Below are positions 8,576-16,732 of a stretch of DNA of 64,000 bases, piece by piece; positions within the stretch are counted from its first letter, which is position 1, and every line of letters starts with the position of its first letter. Source of the stretch: an uncultured Victivallales bacterium. Lineage in GTDB: Bacteria > Verrucomicrobiota > Lentisphaeria > Victivallales > UBA1829. Location of the stretch: contig CAKUJH010000012.1 of assembly GCA_934661375.1 (NCBI GenBank), positions 1 through 64,000 of the forward strand, read 5' to 3'. A program made the position numbers and the translations under genes. The notes below the pieces were generated by a model that searched no databases, was not told the DNA's origin, and saw only the letters and a list, made by a program, of their open reading frames with translations.

Positions 8576-10135
8576 ATGAAGAAAGTAATCATTCCGACCA
8601 AACTGGACAAAGAAGTATCGCGCATTCTGGGCGATGCCGGCTTTGAAGTGGTTCAGAATCCCGAAAAGGCTGTTGCCGATCTGGCAGCGGAAAACACCGA
8701 TGCGGAAGTCATCATTGTACGCAGTGAAAAAGTGACTCCAGAAGTCATGGACAAGCTCCCGAACCTCCGGCTGGTGGTTCGCGCCGGCGCCGGATTCGAC
8801 AATATCGACACCAAATATGCCCGCCGCAAAAATGTGGACGTGATGAATACTCCGGGTGCAAACTCCAACGCTGTCGCGGAAGAAGTCGTTGCTGTTGCTC
8901 TCGCTGCTTACCGCAAAATCGTTCCCGCCGACATTTCCACCCGCGCCGGCAAATGGGAAAAATCCAAATTCATGGGACGTGAAATCACCGGCAAAACCGT
9001 CGGTATTCTCGGCCTTGGACATATCGGACGCCTTCTGGCGAAACGTCTCTCCGGTTTCGAAGTGAAAATTCTGGCGTTCGACCCTGTCCTGTCCGCTGAT
9101 AAAGCCGCACAGCTCGGCGTGAAGCTCTGCACGGTGGAAGAAATTTTCGCTCAGGCGGATATCGTCAGTCTGCACATCCCCGAAAACGATTCCACCCGCG
9201 GCATGATCAATGCCAAACTGCTGGGTCTGATGAAGAAAGGCGCCATGCTCATCAACTGCGCCCGCGCCGGTATTGTCGATGAAGACGCCATCCGCGCCGC
9301 AAAAGCCGAAAAAGACCTGATTTTCTGCAACGACGTCTACAAGAAAGATGCCGAAGGCGACAAGAGCGTTGCCGACATTGCGGACGTGATGCTGCCGCAC
9401 CTCGGCGCCAGCACCAAGGAAGCCAACTTCCTCGCCGCCAAACGCGCCGCGGATCAGACCGTTGCCTATTTCAAAGACGGCGTAACCACTTGTGTTGTGA
9501 ACAAGGGTGTGCCGGACGGCATGGATGAAAAGTATCAGACTCTCGCTTCTCTGCTGGCGGGCGTCGCTGCCGCTTATCTGGGTGAAGCAGACCAGATCCG
9601 CAGCATCGAAACCAGCTTCTACGGCAAACTTCATGCGTTCGGAAAATGGATGCTTGCTCCGATCACCGGCGGAATCTCCAAGGATTTCGATCCCTATCTG
9701 GGTGCGGCGGATGCCCTGGAATTCCTCAAAGCGCGCGGCATTGAAATGAAGGATCGCGAAGTCGATGACGAAAAGCATTACGGCGAATCCATCACCATTG
9801 ACCTGAAAACCAGCAATGGCGCGGTCTCCGTCCGCGGCACTCTGACCGAAAACCACCTGATGCTGTCCAGAATCAATAACTTCGACAAGATTTATCTTGA
9901 TCTGAGCGGCAGTCATCTGTTTGTCGAATACAGCGATGCCGCCGGCATCATCGGCAAGATTGCCAGTCTGCTGGGCGCGAACTCGATCAATATCATCGAC
10001 ATCCGCGCACCGCAGGATCTGGTGCAGAACCACTCCCTGGCTGTCATCAAGACCAGTGTCCCGGTTCCTGCCGCGCTGATCGAACAGATCAGAAACGAAG
10101 TGAAAGCCGTCAAGGCATTCTCCTTCTCCTGCTGA
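8576..10135 (+). CDS. serA: D-3-phosphoglycerate dehydrogenase
   Basis: A 519-residue enzyme that oxidises 3-phosphoglycerate to 3-phosphohydroxypyruvate with NAD, the first step of serine synthesis. It has the long SerA architecture: split catalytic domain, a nucleotide-binding domain with VGILGLGHIGRLLA, NCARAGIVDEDA and the catalytic histidine in MLPHLGAS (about His275), an intervening allosteric (ASB) domain, and a C-terminal ACT domain from about residue 448 (EYSDAAGIIGKIASLLG) that normally senses serine. Length fits the family. The stop overlaps the folK start by one base, so the two are co-translated. Confidence 0.95.
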   Translation: MKKVIIPTKLDKEVSRILGDAGFEVVQNPEKAVADLAAENTDAEVIIVRSEKVTPEVMDKLPNLRLVVRAGAGFDNIDTKYARRKNVDVMNTPGANSNAVAEEVVAVALAAYRKIVPADISTRAGKWEKSKFMGREITGKTVGILGLGHIGRLLAKRLSGFEVKILAFDPVLSADKAAQLGVKLCTVEEIFAQADIVSLHIPENDSTRGMINAKLLGLMKKGAMLINCARAGIVDEDAIRAAKAEKDLIFCNDVYKKDAEGDKSVADIADVMLPHLGASTKEANFLAAKRAADQTVAYFKDGVTTCVVNKGVPDGMDEKYQTLASLLAGVAAAYLGEADQIRSIETSFYGKLHAFGKWMLAPITGGISKDFDPYLGAADALEFLKARGIEMKDREVDDEKHYGESITIDLKTSNGAVSVRGTLTENHLMLSRINNFDKIYLDLSGSHLFVEYSDAAGIIGKIASLLGANSINIIDIRAPQDLVQNHSLAVIKTSVPVPAALIEQIRNEVKAVKAFSFSC

Positions 10136-10671
10136 TGAAATTCAGTCATCATGACATGCTCCGTACCGGATCGGAATCCGGCACGGAGGTGTTTCTTGCC
10201 CTCGGCTCCAATCTTGGCGACCGGGGGTCTTTTTTCCGTTTTGCTGTACAGAGTCTGACCGAATGCGGTTTCACCGTGAAACAGATTTCACCTGTCTACG
10301 AAACGGATCCGGTGGATTGTGAAGACGGAGTTCCGCCGTTTTGGAATTGTGTGCTGTCCGGCTTCTGGCACGGTACCCCGGAAGCATTGCTGCATGAATG
10401 CCAGCAGATCGAACGTCGGGCGGGACGTCCAGCCGAACACAGTTCCCGTCAATCCCGCAATCTGGATATAGACCTGATTTTATTCGGACATGAAATCATT
10501 GACACTGCATCATTGACCGTGCCGCATCCCCGTGCGCATCAGCGTTTTTTTGTGATGGTTCCGTTGTGCGGCATAGCCCCGGAAGTCATTTTCCCGACGC
10601 AGAATAAAACGGCGCGTGATTTATTGGCACAGCTTGGTCCGGTTTCCGGAATCCGTCCCGCCGCAGTATAA
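10135..10671 (+). CDS. folK: 2-amino-4-hydroxy-6-hydroxymethyldihydropteridine pyrophosphokinase
   Basis: HPPK transfers pyrophosphate from ATP to 6-hydroxymethyl-7,8-dihydropterin in folate synthesis. The 178 residues contain FLALGSNLGDR near the N-terminus, SPVYETDPV in the middle, and the signature SRNLDIDLILFG followed by LTVPHPRAHQRFFVMVPL, all diagnostic for FolK. An N-terminal extension of about 15 residues precedes the fold, so a start at the ATG at 10153 is possible; the ATG at 10135 overlaps the serA stop (TGATG), consistent with translational coupling. No other folate gene is nearby. The AT-rich island begins just downstream. Confidence 0.93.
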   Translation: MKFSHHDMLRTGSESGTEVFLALGSNLGDRGSFFRFAVQSLTECGFTVKQISPVYETDPVDCEDGVPPFWNCVLSGFWHGTPEALLHECQQIERRAGRPAEHSSRQSRNLDIDLILFGHEIIDTASLTVPHPRAHQRFFVMVPLCGIAPEVIFPTQNKTARDLLAQLGPVSGIRPAAV

Positions 10672-10774
10672 GGGCAAAATATCGCTTGAAGCGTTTGTCG
10701 GGATCTCGCTTTGGGTAGCGTTGTAATGCACAGGATGTAACGTATTCTGTAATCTATAACAGAAAGGCTCACCT

Positions 10775-11161
10775 ATGAAAAATGAAATTTTTTTCCCGCA
10801 AGAAGTAAACAACTTCATTAAATATTGCAAGGATGTTTATATAGATTCATTAAAAAGAAAAATCAACCCATCTGTAATACAAAAAAATTTATATGGAGAT
10901 TATGCGCGCGTGGGGTGGGTCCCTGATTGGGTTTTAAGCTATGTAATAGTATGTTTACAGGTTGAAACTGGCACTGTAACAGTAGAAGCTAAAAAACAAT
11001 TTTTAAAATATATAGAGAATGGAGACTTAAATCTTACATGGAAATCTTCTCAAACAGGAGAAACAATTTTTGCTGTTCCGATGGAACTGCAGGAAAAAAT
11101 AAAAAGAGAAATATGTGAAGCAAAAACTTGGATAAAGACTAAAGAAATATTAAAAAAATAA
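10775..11161 (+). CDS. hypothetical protein of the AT-rich island
   Basis: A 128-residue protein that I do not recognise: soluble, mixed-charge, no signal peptide and no membrane helix. AGAAAGG lies shortly before the ATG. Its AT-rich composition differs sharply from folK about 100 bases upstream, marking entry into acquired DNA. The next open frame (11188) follows after 26 bases on the same strand. Small orphan genes in such islands are often immunity, antitoxin or phage-related, but nothing in this sequence shows that. Confidence 0.5.
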   Translation: MKNEIFFPQEVNNFIKYCKDVYIDSLKRKINPSVIQKNLYGDYARVGWVPDWVLSYVIVCLQVETGTVTVEAKKQFLKYIENGDLNLTWKSSQTGETIFAVPMELQEKIKREICEAKTWIKTKEILKK

Positions 11162-11187
11162 GAAGAGGCGATTTTTGTGTTATTCCA

Positions 11188-11619
11188 TTGCAAAACGGAC
11201 TGTTTTCTTTTGTTTCTGTTGTAGAGATGATTACTGCAAGTAAAGCCATAGTGCAACTCGATGATAAAGTTTTTACTGTGCCTCCTACCGCGGAAGAAAT
11301 AACTGATTTAGAGCCTATATTGCCTTTGGTTGGGACAGATTTACATTGGGCGCGTGTCTCCTATTGGGATTCTGGAACATTGGCATCTTTTTTGCAAGAA
11401 AAACTTCCTTCCTTGGCTATAAAAGATAATTGCTATCGCACAATTTATCCAGATGCTTTAGCTATTCTTGTTGAAAAACATCATGGTTATAGCCGGAAGA
11501 AATCTTTCTATGATTTGCAAAATAGTCCACTAAATCAAATAGCAACACAAGCACGTTTAAATAGTGCACCTATTCCACGTCCTAAAAAAAATTTTTGTTG
11601 GAGTGCTGATCAGGTATAA
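11188..11619 (+). CDS. hypothetical protein of the AT-rich island
   Basis: A 143-residue open frame with a TTG start at 11188; an internal ATG at 11227 (14th codon) is an alternative, giving 130 residues, with GTAGAG just before it. There is no strong Shine-Dalgarno at either. It contains VGTDLHWARVSYWDSG and a basic, Pro-rich C-terminus (PIPRPKKNF). No signal peptide or membrane segment is seen and I do not recognise a family. The end converges on the minus-strand gene at 11632-11928, only 12 bases away, an arrangement that would suit a small toxin-immunity type pair, but that is speculation. Confidence 0.4.
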   Translation: MQNGLFSFVSVVEMITASKAIVQLDDKVFTVPPTAEEITDLEPILPLVGTDLHWARVSYWDSGTLASFLQEKLPSLAIKDNCYRTIYPDALAILVEKHHGYSRKKSFYDLQNSPLNQIATQARLNSAPIPRPKKNFCWSADQV

Positions 11620-11631
11620 CCCCTTACAGAC

Positions 11632-11928
11632 TCAAGAGATATTTCTTAATAACCAGCAAATGACATTGGCTAAAATATCATTATTTGATATAGAGTCCCA
11701 ATCTCCGGTTGGAAGGAAAACAGTCAATAATTTATTCCTATCATTCATTGATAATCTTTTTTTATCAATCTTGTCGATAGTTAAACAAAGATACTTCTTA
11801 AAATCATCTTCACTTTCAAAAGATGTCCAAGTATAATCGACATTTTCAGATTTATCGATAATCTGTATTGCGTATCTTATAAAAAAACGCAATATCAATA
11901 AAAATAGTTTATTACGCACGTCGAGCAT
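11632..11928 (-). CDS. hypothetical small protein next to an IS remnant
   Basis: A 98-residue protein beginning MLDVRNKLFLLILRFF, with a mildly hydrophobic N-terminus and a charged middle. It has a very good Shine-Dalgarno, CCGGAGG, five bases before the ATG. This ribosome binding site directly abuts the decayed IS256 transposase tail at 11943-12046. A closely similar sequence, CCGGAGGATTTTTTATCTCGA, lies near the other IS256 remnant at about 1394-1414, but there the ATG is destroyed and stops follow. So this could be the surviving copy of a gene duplicated with the element. Function unknown. Confidence 0.45.
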   Translation of the reverse strand: MLDVRNKLFLLILRFFIRYAIQIIDKSENVDYTWTSFESEDDFKKYLCLTIDKIDKKRLSMNDRNKLLTVFLPTGDWDSISNNDILANVICWLLRNIS

Positions 11929-11942
11929 AAAAATCCTCCGGG

Positions 11943-12046
11943 CTAAGTCAGAAATGTCATAACGATTTTGAGCAAAGATTCCGTTCTCTCTATACCCTAA
12001 TGCTTCTTGACGTTTTTTTCAATATCTTGTTTAAAAATTCTACGAT
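11943..12046 (-). pseudogene. decayed IS256-type transposase C-terminus (second copy)
   Basis: Read on the minus strand, one frame gives IVEFLNKILKKTSRSIRV and then a stop; after a frameshift another gives ESLLKIVMTFLT before a stop at 11943. These line up with MVEFQNKELKKRTRCIRV and ESLLRIATALL of the remnant at 1454-1633, and the nucleotide sequences are also visibly alignable (GAGCAAAGATTCC occurs in both). It is frameshifted and truncated, hence older than the first copy. The gap 11929-12192 contains nothing else I can support. Confidence 0.65.
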
Positions 12047-12192
12047 AATTTATTGCTTGCCCTATCGGATACCGAATAAATCTGATGGGCGATAGAAAAT
12101 GGTCGGCGCAAGACTCAGACACATCTCGACAACAAAATGGGAATTCGTCCGTACACTGGTGGATTTTACTGAACAGGCACAAAAATGTTTGT

Positions 12193-13236
12193 TTATATAT
12201 TTTTCCCCTTCAGAATAGGAACGCATTTACTTATAAAGTCTCGCACGCTCTTGGTGGTAGGGTCACTATCTTTATATCGACTGTAATTTAATTCAATCTT
12301 TATTTCTTTTTTAGATAAACTAAAAATTATATTATTCATAGGATTTTGGACCGAAATATGATCTTTGCATGGCCAAGAAATATTTGAAACAAAAAACCTA
12401 AAGCCGTTAAATAAAGTAATATTATTTTGTGCAAATTCAGCCAACTTAAAAGCAGAATCTATATTGCAGTTACAAACAGGGTACATCGTTCCTAGTGAGT
12501 TGACTGCAAATGGCATTTTGTAAATTTCTGCTGCATGCCACCCCCCGCCTGGAAGATAAATATAATCTGGTCTTGTTTCAAATTTACGAATAAATTCTTG
12601 GGAAATATTGCTTTTTGTATATTTATTAATAGAAATACAGTATGCTGCGCGCAGAAATGTTGGAGAAATAGCCCTTAGCAAGCATGAAAGATTTTGTGAA
12701 ATAAATAAAAAAGGAAAAGTTAAAATAACTGTAACAAAATCCATAGATTCTCCTCGTGAACAAGTAAAACGCAATGTTGAAATATCATTAAACACTTCTT
12801 TGCATAAGGCTGTTAGTTGCATTTTTGCTTCATTCTCTTCTTGAAAAGAATAGTTTCTCTTCATCTTTTTATTGATGTAGATATTGGTGAAATCCTGTTT
12901 TTTTACAGAAAATTCTTCGGGGAGTAAACTCATATCAATTGAACTTGCGCTTATGTTAAATTTGTCAGTAGAAATATATAAAGAAAGAAGATTTTTAAGA
13001 TATTTTTGATCTGTAATCTTCTCTACATCAGAGGTTTCCTCCCAAGTAAAACCTTCTATATGTTCAATGCCTGCTTCATAAAGTATTTTATCGATAAGTT
13101 CTAATTTATAAAAATAAAAAGAAAGAGTCACTTTTGAAAAATCATATTGAACAGCGTTTAATAAAGATAAAAAAATGCTGTAAGCACGAGAAATATTGCA
13201 ATGATCGTTAAACTTTATTTTTTCAATAGTTCCCAT
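12193..13236 (-). CDS. hypothetical protein of the AT-rich island
   Basis: A 347-residue soluble protein with no recognisable domain, signal peptide or membrane helix. AAGGA lies upstream of the ATG at a usual distance. The central part contains PDYIYLPGGGWHAAEIYKMP and a Cys pair in PVCNCN; the C-terminal half has alternating strands. It is strongly AT-rich. It is followed by the IS256 remnant and, on the same strand, the 98-residue gene. Similar single, large, AT-rich orphans occur in polyimmunity-type islands, but I see no diagnostic motif and do not assign a function. Confidence 0.5.
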   Translation of the reverse strand: MGTIEKIKFNDHCNISRAYSIFLSLLNAVQYDFSKVTLSFYFYKLELIDKILYEAGIEHIEGFTWEETSDVEKITDQKYLKNLLSLYISTDKFNISASSIDMSLLPEEFSVKKQDFTNIYINKKMKRNYSFQEENEAKMQLTALCKEVFNDISTLRFTCSRGESMDFVTVILTFPFLFISQNLSCLLRAISPTFLRAAYCISINKYTKSNISQEFIRKFETRPDYIYLPGGGWHAAEIYKMPFAVNSLGTMYPVCNCNIDSAFKLAEFAQNNITLFNGFRFFVSNISWPCKDHISVQNPMNNIIFSLSKKEIKIELNYSRYKDSDPTTKSVRDFISKCVPILKGKNI

Positions 13237-13760
13237 TTTATTTTTTCCTTTTGTTTCATTAAAATGAGATAACTCTCAAATATAGTTAGTTGGCTTTGCA
13301 TTTAATTATACTCATGTTTGAGCTGTATGAAACTTGTTTGTTTTTATTCCTGTTGGTTTAATGCTGCGCACCTTGGGACGCCTTTTTAGTTCTTTGCATT
13401 TTCCAGTTTTGCGTTTGGCTCGTAAACGAGCCGTGTAAGCTCGGGCGTAATACTGCATGGTTTGTCGCGCGGATAGCCAGCCCCGAAGCAAAAATTTTAC
13501 TTGTCAAAGAGCAGCTGACATTTCAGATATGCCAGTATAAGGTAATGTACCTTCGCACAATGAAAAGTCAAGCAAAGAACAGGAGAAACTCACTGTTTTC
13601 TGCAAATAAAATTTCCGAATAGCTCTCTCTTTGTAGCATTGGCTTTATCTTGCTTAAGAAGAAAATTGTACAAAACTTTTTGCACCACCCTTTTTCCCCG
13701 TTTCTATTGACCTTGCTTTGGAGATATTTTTAGGCTGTTATGTACATATCAACAATCTTG
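13237..13760. other. intergenic stretch with a GC-richer decayed fragment
   Basis: About 520 bases without a convincing gene. Around 13380-13500 the sequence is noticeably GC-richer than the surrounding island. There the minus strand is open from 13503 to a stop at 13312; from the ATG at 13458 it reads a short Arg/Lys-rich peptide starting MQYYARAYTARLRAKRK. It is preceded in frame by LLRGWLSARQT, which faintly resembles the tail of a tyrosine recombinase (the TMQYYA segment), but this is weak. A perfect GGCTCGT-AA-ACGAGCC hairpin lies within it. I regard it as a remnant. Confidence 0.3.
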
Positions 13761-14039
13761 CTAAAAAACAAAAGCCCATTCACTATGTAAAATTTTATCT
13801 TTATCATTATCATTTATTTCCTCAAATGAATTTTTTCGTTTACAACAAGGACAATATATAGGAGAGCAATTACTTAATCCATACATAATACCTGTTGATA
13901 AGTCCAGTGGGTTCAGATACAATAAAGCCCTTTCCTCATCATATAAGGCGAAACTGCCACAAGAATTACACTTCAGCATTGTGAAATCAGCATTGTCTAT
14001 TAAAGCACCTCGATCTGCTATTTTTTTGTAATTCATCAT
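13761..14039 (-). CDS. hypothetical zinc-ribbon-like small protein
   Basis: A 92-residue protein with two cysteine pairs: C24-x2-C27 (KCNSCG) and C63-x2-C66 (CPCC), spaced like a small zinc ribbon. There is no signal peptide. AAAGG lies about 12 bases before the first of two adjacent ATG codons, a weak site, so the second ATG is equally possible. It is the last gene of the AT-rich island before the GC-rich backbone resumes at about 14.46 kb. No function can be assigned; zinc-ribbon proteins of this size may bind nucleic acid or be partners of larger proteins. Confidence 0.45.
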   Translation of the reverse strand: MMNYKKIADRGALIDNADFTMLKCNSCGSFALYDEERALLYLNPLDLSTGIMYGLSNCSPIYCPCCKRKNSFEEINDNDKDKILHSEWAFVF

Positions 14040-14408
14040 ATTTCAATACAACCTTTCATTTTAATTTTTAACGACCGGGAAATCCCGTAACAATTTCATT
14101 TGTTCCGTGCCATTATTTCCAACTTCCCAACCTGCATTAGAAACCAGCCAAATTTTTTGTTGAATGTATAAGGAGGAAAAGCCCTCCCCATATCCATGCT
14201 AACGGAAATAGAGGGATAAACGAGGAACATATATATTCATGCCAACCTCTGTTTTTAACCACTGTTCTATTCCCGATTCCGGTTTATATTATACCTGTCA
14301 AAAGCTCATTTCTCATACTCTCCTAATATAGCACATTCTCCCATGTCTGCAATATCGTTTTTCCCTTTTGCGGCGGATTCCTTCAATATTAAAATTTTTT
14401 AAAAAACG

Positions 14409-14436
14409 TTGACTTTTATTGAAAGTATGCTATAAT
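14409..14436 (+). promoter_or_regulatory. sigma70-type promoter upstream of the Na/Pi cotransporter leader
   Basis: TTGACT at 14409-14414 and TATAAT at 14431-14436 with a 16-base spacer. It marks the right-hand border of the AT-rich island. The stretch 14040-14408 to its left holds no gene I can support. The first convincing downstream gene starts only at 15044, so the transcript has a leader of about 600 bases or contains the doubtful frame at 14468. Confidence 0.7.
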
Positions 14437-14467
14437 ATGGCGACAGTAAAACAGGTATGACGGATTT

Positions 14468-14944
14468 ATGTATTCAGAGACGAGGGCAAACAGTTCTGGA
14501 AAAATTCCGGGAAACAGCTTCGGTCATGTGTCGGACCGGAGGGCGTTTCCGTCTCTGCTCTGCCTGCTGATGCTGGTCCTGCTTGGCTGTTTTGCCGTTC
14601 CCTTTGCCGCATCCGGCGTTTTGAGTGGGAATTCAGTTTGCCTCCGGTGGACGGTTTCCCGCGGATTCCGTGCGGTGCAGGGGAGGGTGCATTGCTGTCT
14701 GGTTTATGGACTGCGGGTGCCGCGGACTGTTCAGCAGTTCCGCAAACAGGAGCTGGACAGCCGGGCGGACAGCCGCTCCTGTTCCGGCATGATCGGTTCG
14801 GAAAAATTTCACAGCCCGGAAAATCTGAAATACCGCTGCTGCCGGAAACAGCTGTTCTGTTCTGCATCCGGCATTTTCTTTTCCGTCCTGAATGCGTCCT
14901 CTCCGGTTCGCGCCGGACCTCCGCAGAATTCCCGGTTCGGTTGA
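14468..14944 (+). CDS. doubtful open reading frame in the Na/Pi leader
   Basis: A 158-codon frame just after a strong promoter. Residues about 27-50 are strongly hydrophobic (LLCLLMLVLLGC then FAVPFAAS), resembling a signal or anchor, but the rest is Arg- and Cys-rich and does not look like a folded protein. The ribosome binding site is poor. From about 14638 another plus frame gives a smoother composition, so either a frameshifted old gene or a non-coding leader is possible. An intrinsic terminator at 14992 lies between it and the Na/Pi gene. Confidence 0.25.
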   Translation: MYSETRANSSGKIPGNSFGHVSDRRAFPSLLCLLMLVLLGCFAVPFAASGVLSGNSVCLRWTVSRGFRAVQGRVHCCLVYGLRVPRTVQQFRKQELDSRADSRSCSGMIGSEKFHSPENLKYRCCRKQLFCSASGIFFSVLNASSPVRAGPPQNSRFG

Positions 14945-14991
14945 ATTTGATTTTTCCGGCTGGTGAGAGTGTACTGACCGGAAGGGCGAAG

Positions 14992-15021
14992 GAACATTGT
15001 CCGGCATACAATGTTCTTTTT
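14992..15021 (+). terminator. intrinsic terminator just upstream of the Na/Pi cotransporter start
   Basis: GAACATTGT at 14992-15000 pairs perfectly with ACAATGTTC at 15008-15016 around a 7-base loop and is followed by a run of T. It lies only 23 bases before the ATG at 15044, inside the transcript from the promoter at 14409. Confidence 0.7.
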
Positions 15022-15043
15022 CGGATTGAAATAAGGAGTTTTC

Positions 15044-16732
15044 ATGTTAATGCTGCTGATAAATGTGTTGGGCGGACTGGCGATATTCATTTTCGGGATG
15101 AAAATGATGAGCGACGGTCTGCATCGTGTGGCGGGGGAACGTATGCGCTCGATTCTGCGTCTGTTTTCCGCCAACCGTTTTGTTGCAATTCTTTCCGGGA
15201 CGGCGGTTACCGCGGTAATTCAGTCGTCGAGCGCCAGTACGGTGATGGTGATCGGTTTTGTGAATGCCGGTCTGCTGACGCTGGTTCAGGCTGTCGGGAT
15301 CATCTTCGGCGCCAATATCGGCACGACCATTACGGCGCAGCTGGTGGCGTTTGAGATTTCGTGGATCATCATGCCTGCCATTATTCTGGGGCTGCTGCTG
15401 ACTTTTGTGCCGCGTCCGACATTCACCGGCTGGGGAGAGACGGTCATGGGATTCGGATTTCTTTTTCTGGGCATGGGGCAGATGAGCTCACAGCTGGAAT
15501 CACTGTCCAAACTGCCGTCGTTTCTGGCGGCGTTTCAGACCTTCAACTGTTCTCCGGTCAATGGCGTGATGCCGCCGATGGCTCTGCTGGGAGCGATCGG
15601 AATCGGAATCATTGCCACGCTGGTCATTCAGAGCAGTTCCGCCTGTACGGGCATCATCATTGCTCTGGGGGCAGGCGGTCTGGTGGATCTGTATACGGCA
15701 GTGGCTCTGGTTCTGGGTTCCAACATCGGCACGACCGTTACGGCGCAGCTGGCGGCGATTCCCGCCAACCGGGTGGCAAAACAGGCGGCACTTGCCCATA
15801 CGCTGTTCAATGTGATTGGCGTACTGCTGTTCATCTGCACCTGCTGGATCACCTGGAGCGACGACCCGGTATTCTTTCATCTGATCGACAGGATTTCCGG
15901 AGACGGCGATCTGCCGCGGCGCATTGCCAACGCCCATACCGTGTTCAATGTCTGCACGACCGTGCTGCTGATTCCTTTCATTCCGCTGCTGGCGAGAATC
16001 TGCGAGCGGCTGATTCCGATCCGGGCGGAAAAAGTGAAATTCCAGCGTCTGGAGCCGCACCTGCTGGATACTCCCGCCATTGCTCTGGCGCAGACGTCCG
16101 CCGCTTTGCGCAAGATGCTGAAAAAAGCCTGGAAAATGGTGGATTGCGCTTTCCGCATCTACAACCGCAATGATGAAAACAACCAGATCATTGTCCGTCA
16201 GCTGGAGGAACGCGAACGCCGTATTGACGAACGTCAGCGCGACATAACGGAATATCTTTCCAAACTGATGCAGCGTCCCTTGACTTCGCAGCAGGCGGAA
16301 CAGATTCCGCTGCTGCTGCATTGCACCAACGACGTGGAGCGGATCGGCGACCATACGGCGATTATCCGCGAACTGATGGAAAAATTCCAGACTCAGAACT
16401 GTTCGCTCAGTGCGGAAGCGGAAAAGGAATTCATGTTTCTGCATGAACTGCTGACGCGGCAGAAAATCTGCGCCGTGTCTCTGCTGGAACACAGCACGCC
16501 GGAAAATCTGGGAGAAGCCCGGATGCTCAAAGAACAGATTGTGAGTCTGATCGCCTGTTCGGAGGCGGAACATCTGCAGCGGGTGAATCAGAAACAATGT
16601 CAGCCCGCCGCTGGGGTGCTGTATCTGGAATTGCTTTCGGAAATCGGGAAAATATCCCGCCACCTTGCCAATATAACGGATCGTGCCGGCACTTTCTACG
16701 GCAGGATACCGAGACAGGAGCAGAACACATGA
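15044..16732 (+). CDS. Na/Pi cotransporter family protein with C-terminal PhoU-like domain
   Basis: A 562-residue inner-membrane protein. Residues about 1-310 carry the two Na_Pi_cotrans repeats with the duplicated QSSSA motifs (AVIQSSSASTVMVIGF and LVIQSSSACTGIIIAL) and the GANIGTTITAQL / GSNIGTTVTAQL segments that form the transport core. The C-terminal part, about 340-555, is helical and PhoU-like. The family imports phosphate with Na+ or regulates phosphate. AAGGAG precedes the ATG. The stop overlaps the start of the DUF2062 gene (ATGA), so they are co-translated. A terminator in its leader suggests possible transcript-level control. Confidence 0.92.
   Translation: MLMLLINVLGGLAIFIFGMKMMSDGLHRVAGERMRSILRLFSANRFVAILSGTAVTAVIQSSSASTVMVIGFVNAGLLTLVQAVGIIFGANIGTTITAQLVAFEISWIIMPAIILGLLLTFVPRPTFTGWGETVMGFGFLFLGMGQMSSQLESLSKLPSFLAAFQTFNCSPVNGVMPPMALLGAIGIGIIATLVIQSSSACTGIIIALGAGGLVDLYTAVALVLGSNIGTTVTAQLAAIPANRVAKQAALAHTLFNVIGVLLFICTCWITWSDDPVFFHLIDRISGDGDLPRRIANAHTVFNVCTTVLLIPFIPLLARICERLIPIRAEKVKFQRLEPHLLDTPAIALAQTSAALRKMLKKAWKMVDCAFRIYNRNDENNQIIVRQLEERERRIDERQRDITEYLSKLMQRPLTSQQAEQIPLLLHCTNDVERIGDHTAIIRELMEKFQTQNCSLSAEAEKEFMFLHELLTRQKICAVSLLEHSTPENLGEARMLKEQIVSLIACSEAEHLQRVNQKQCQPAAGVLYLELLSEIGKISRHLANITDRAGTFYGRIPRQEQNT

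Noticed and set aside
8570..10033. 487-codon open frame antisense to serA
   Set aside because: serA is unmistakable on the plus strand; the antisense translation is a compositional shadow with no ribosome binding site or domain.
11188..11928. Toxin-immunity pair formed by the convergent small genes
   Set aside because: Only gene size and arrangement suggest it; neither protein shows a nuclease, deaminase or immunity motif, so it is not annotated as such.
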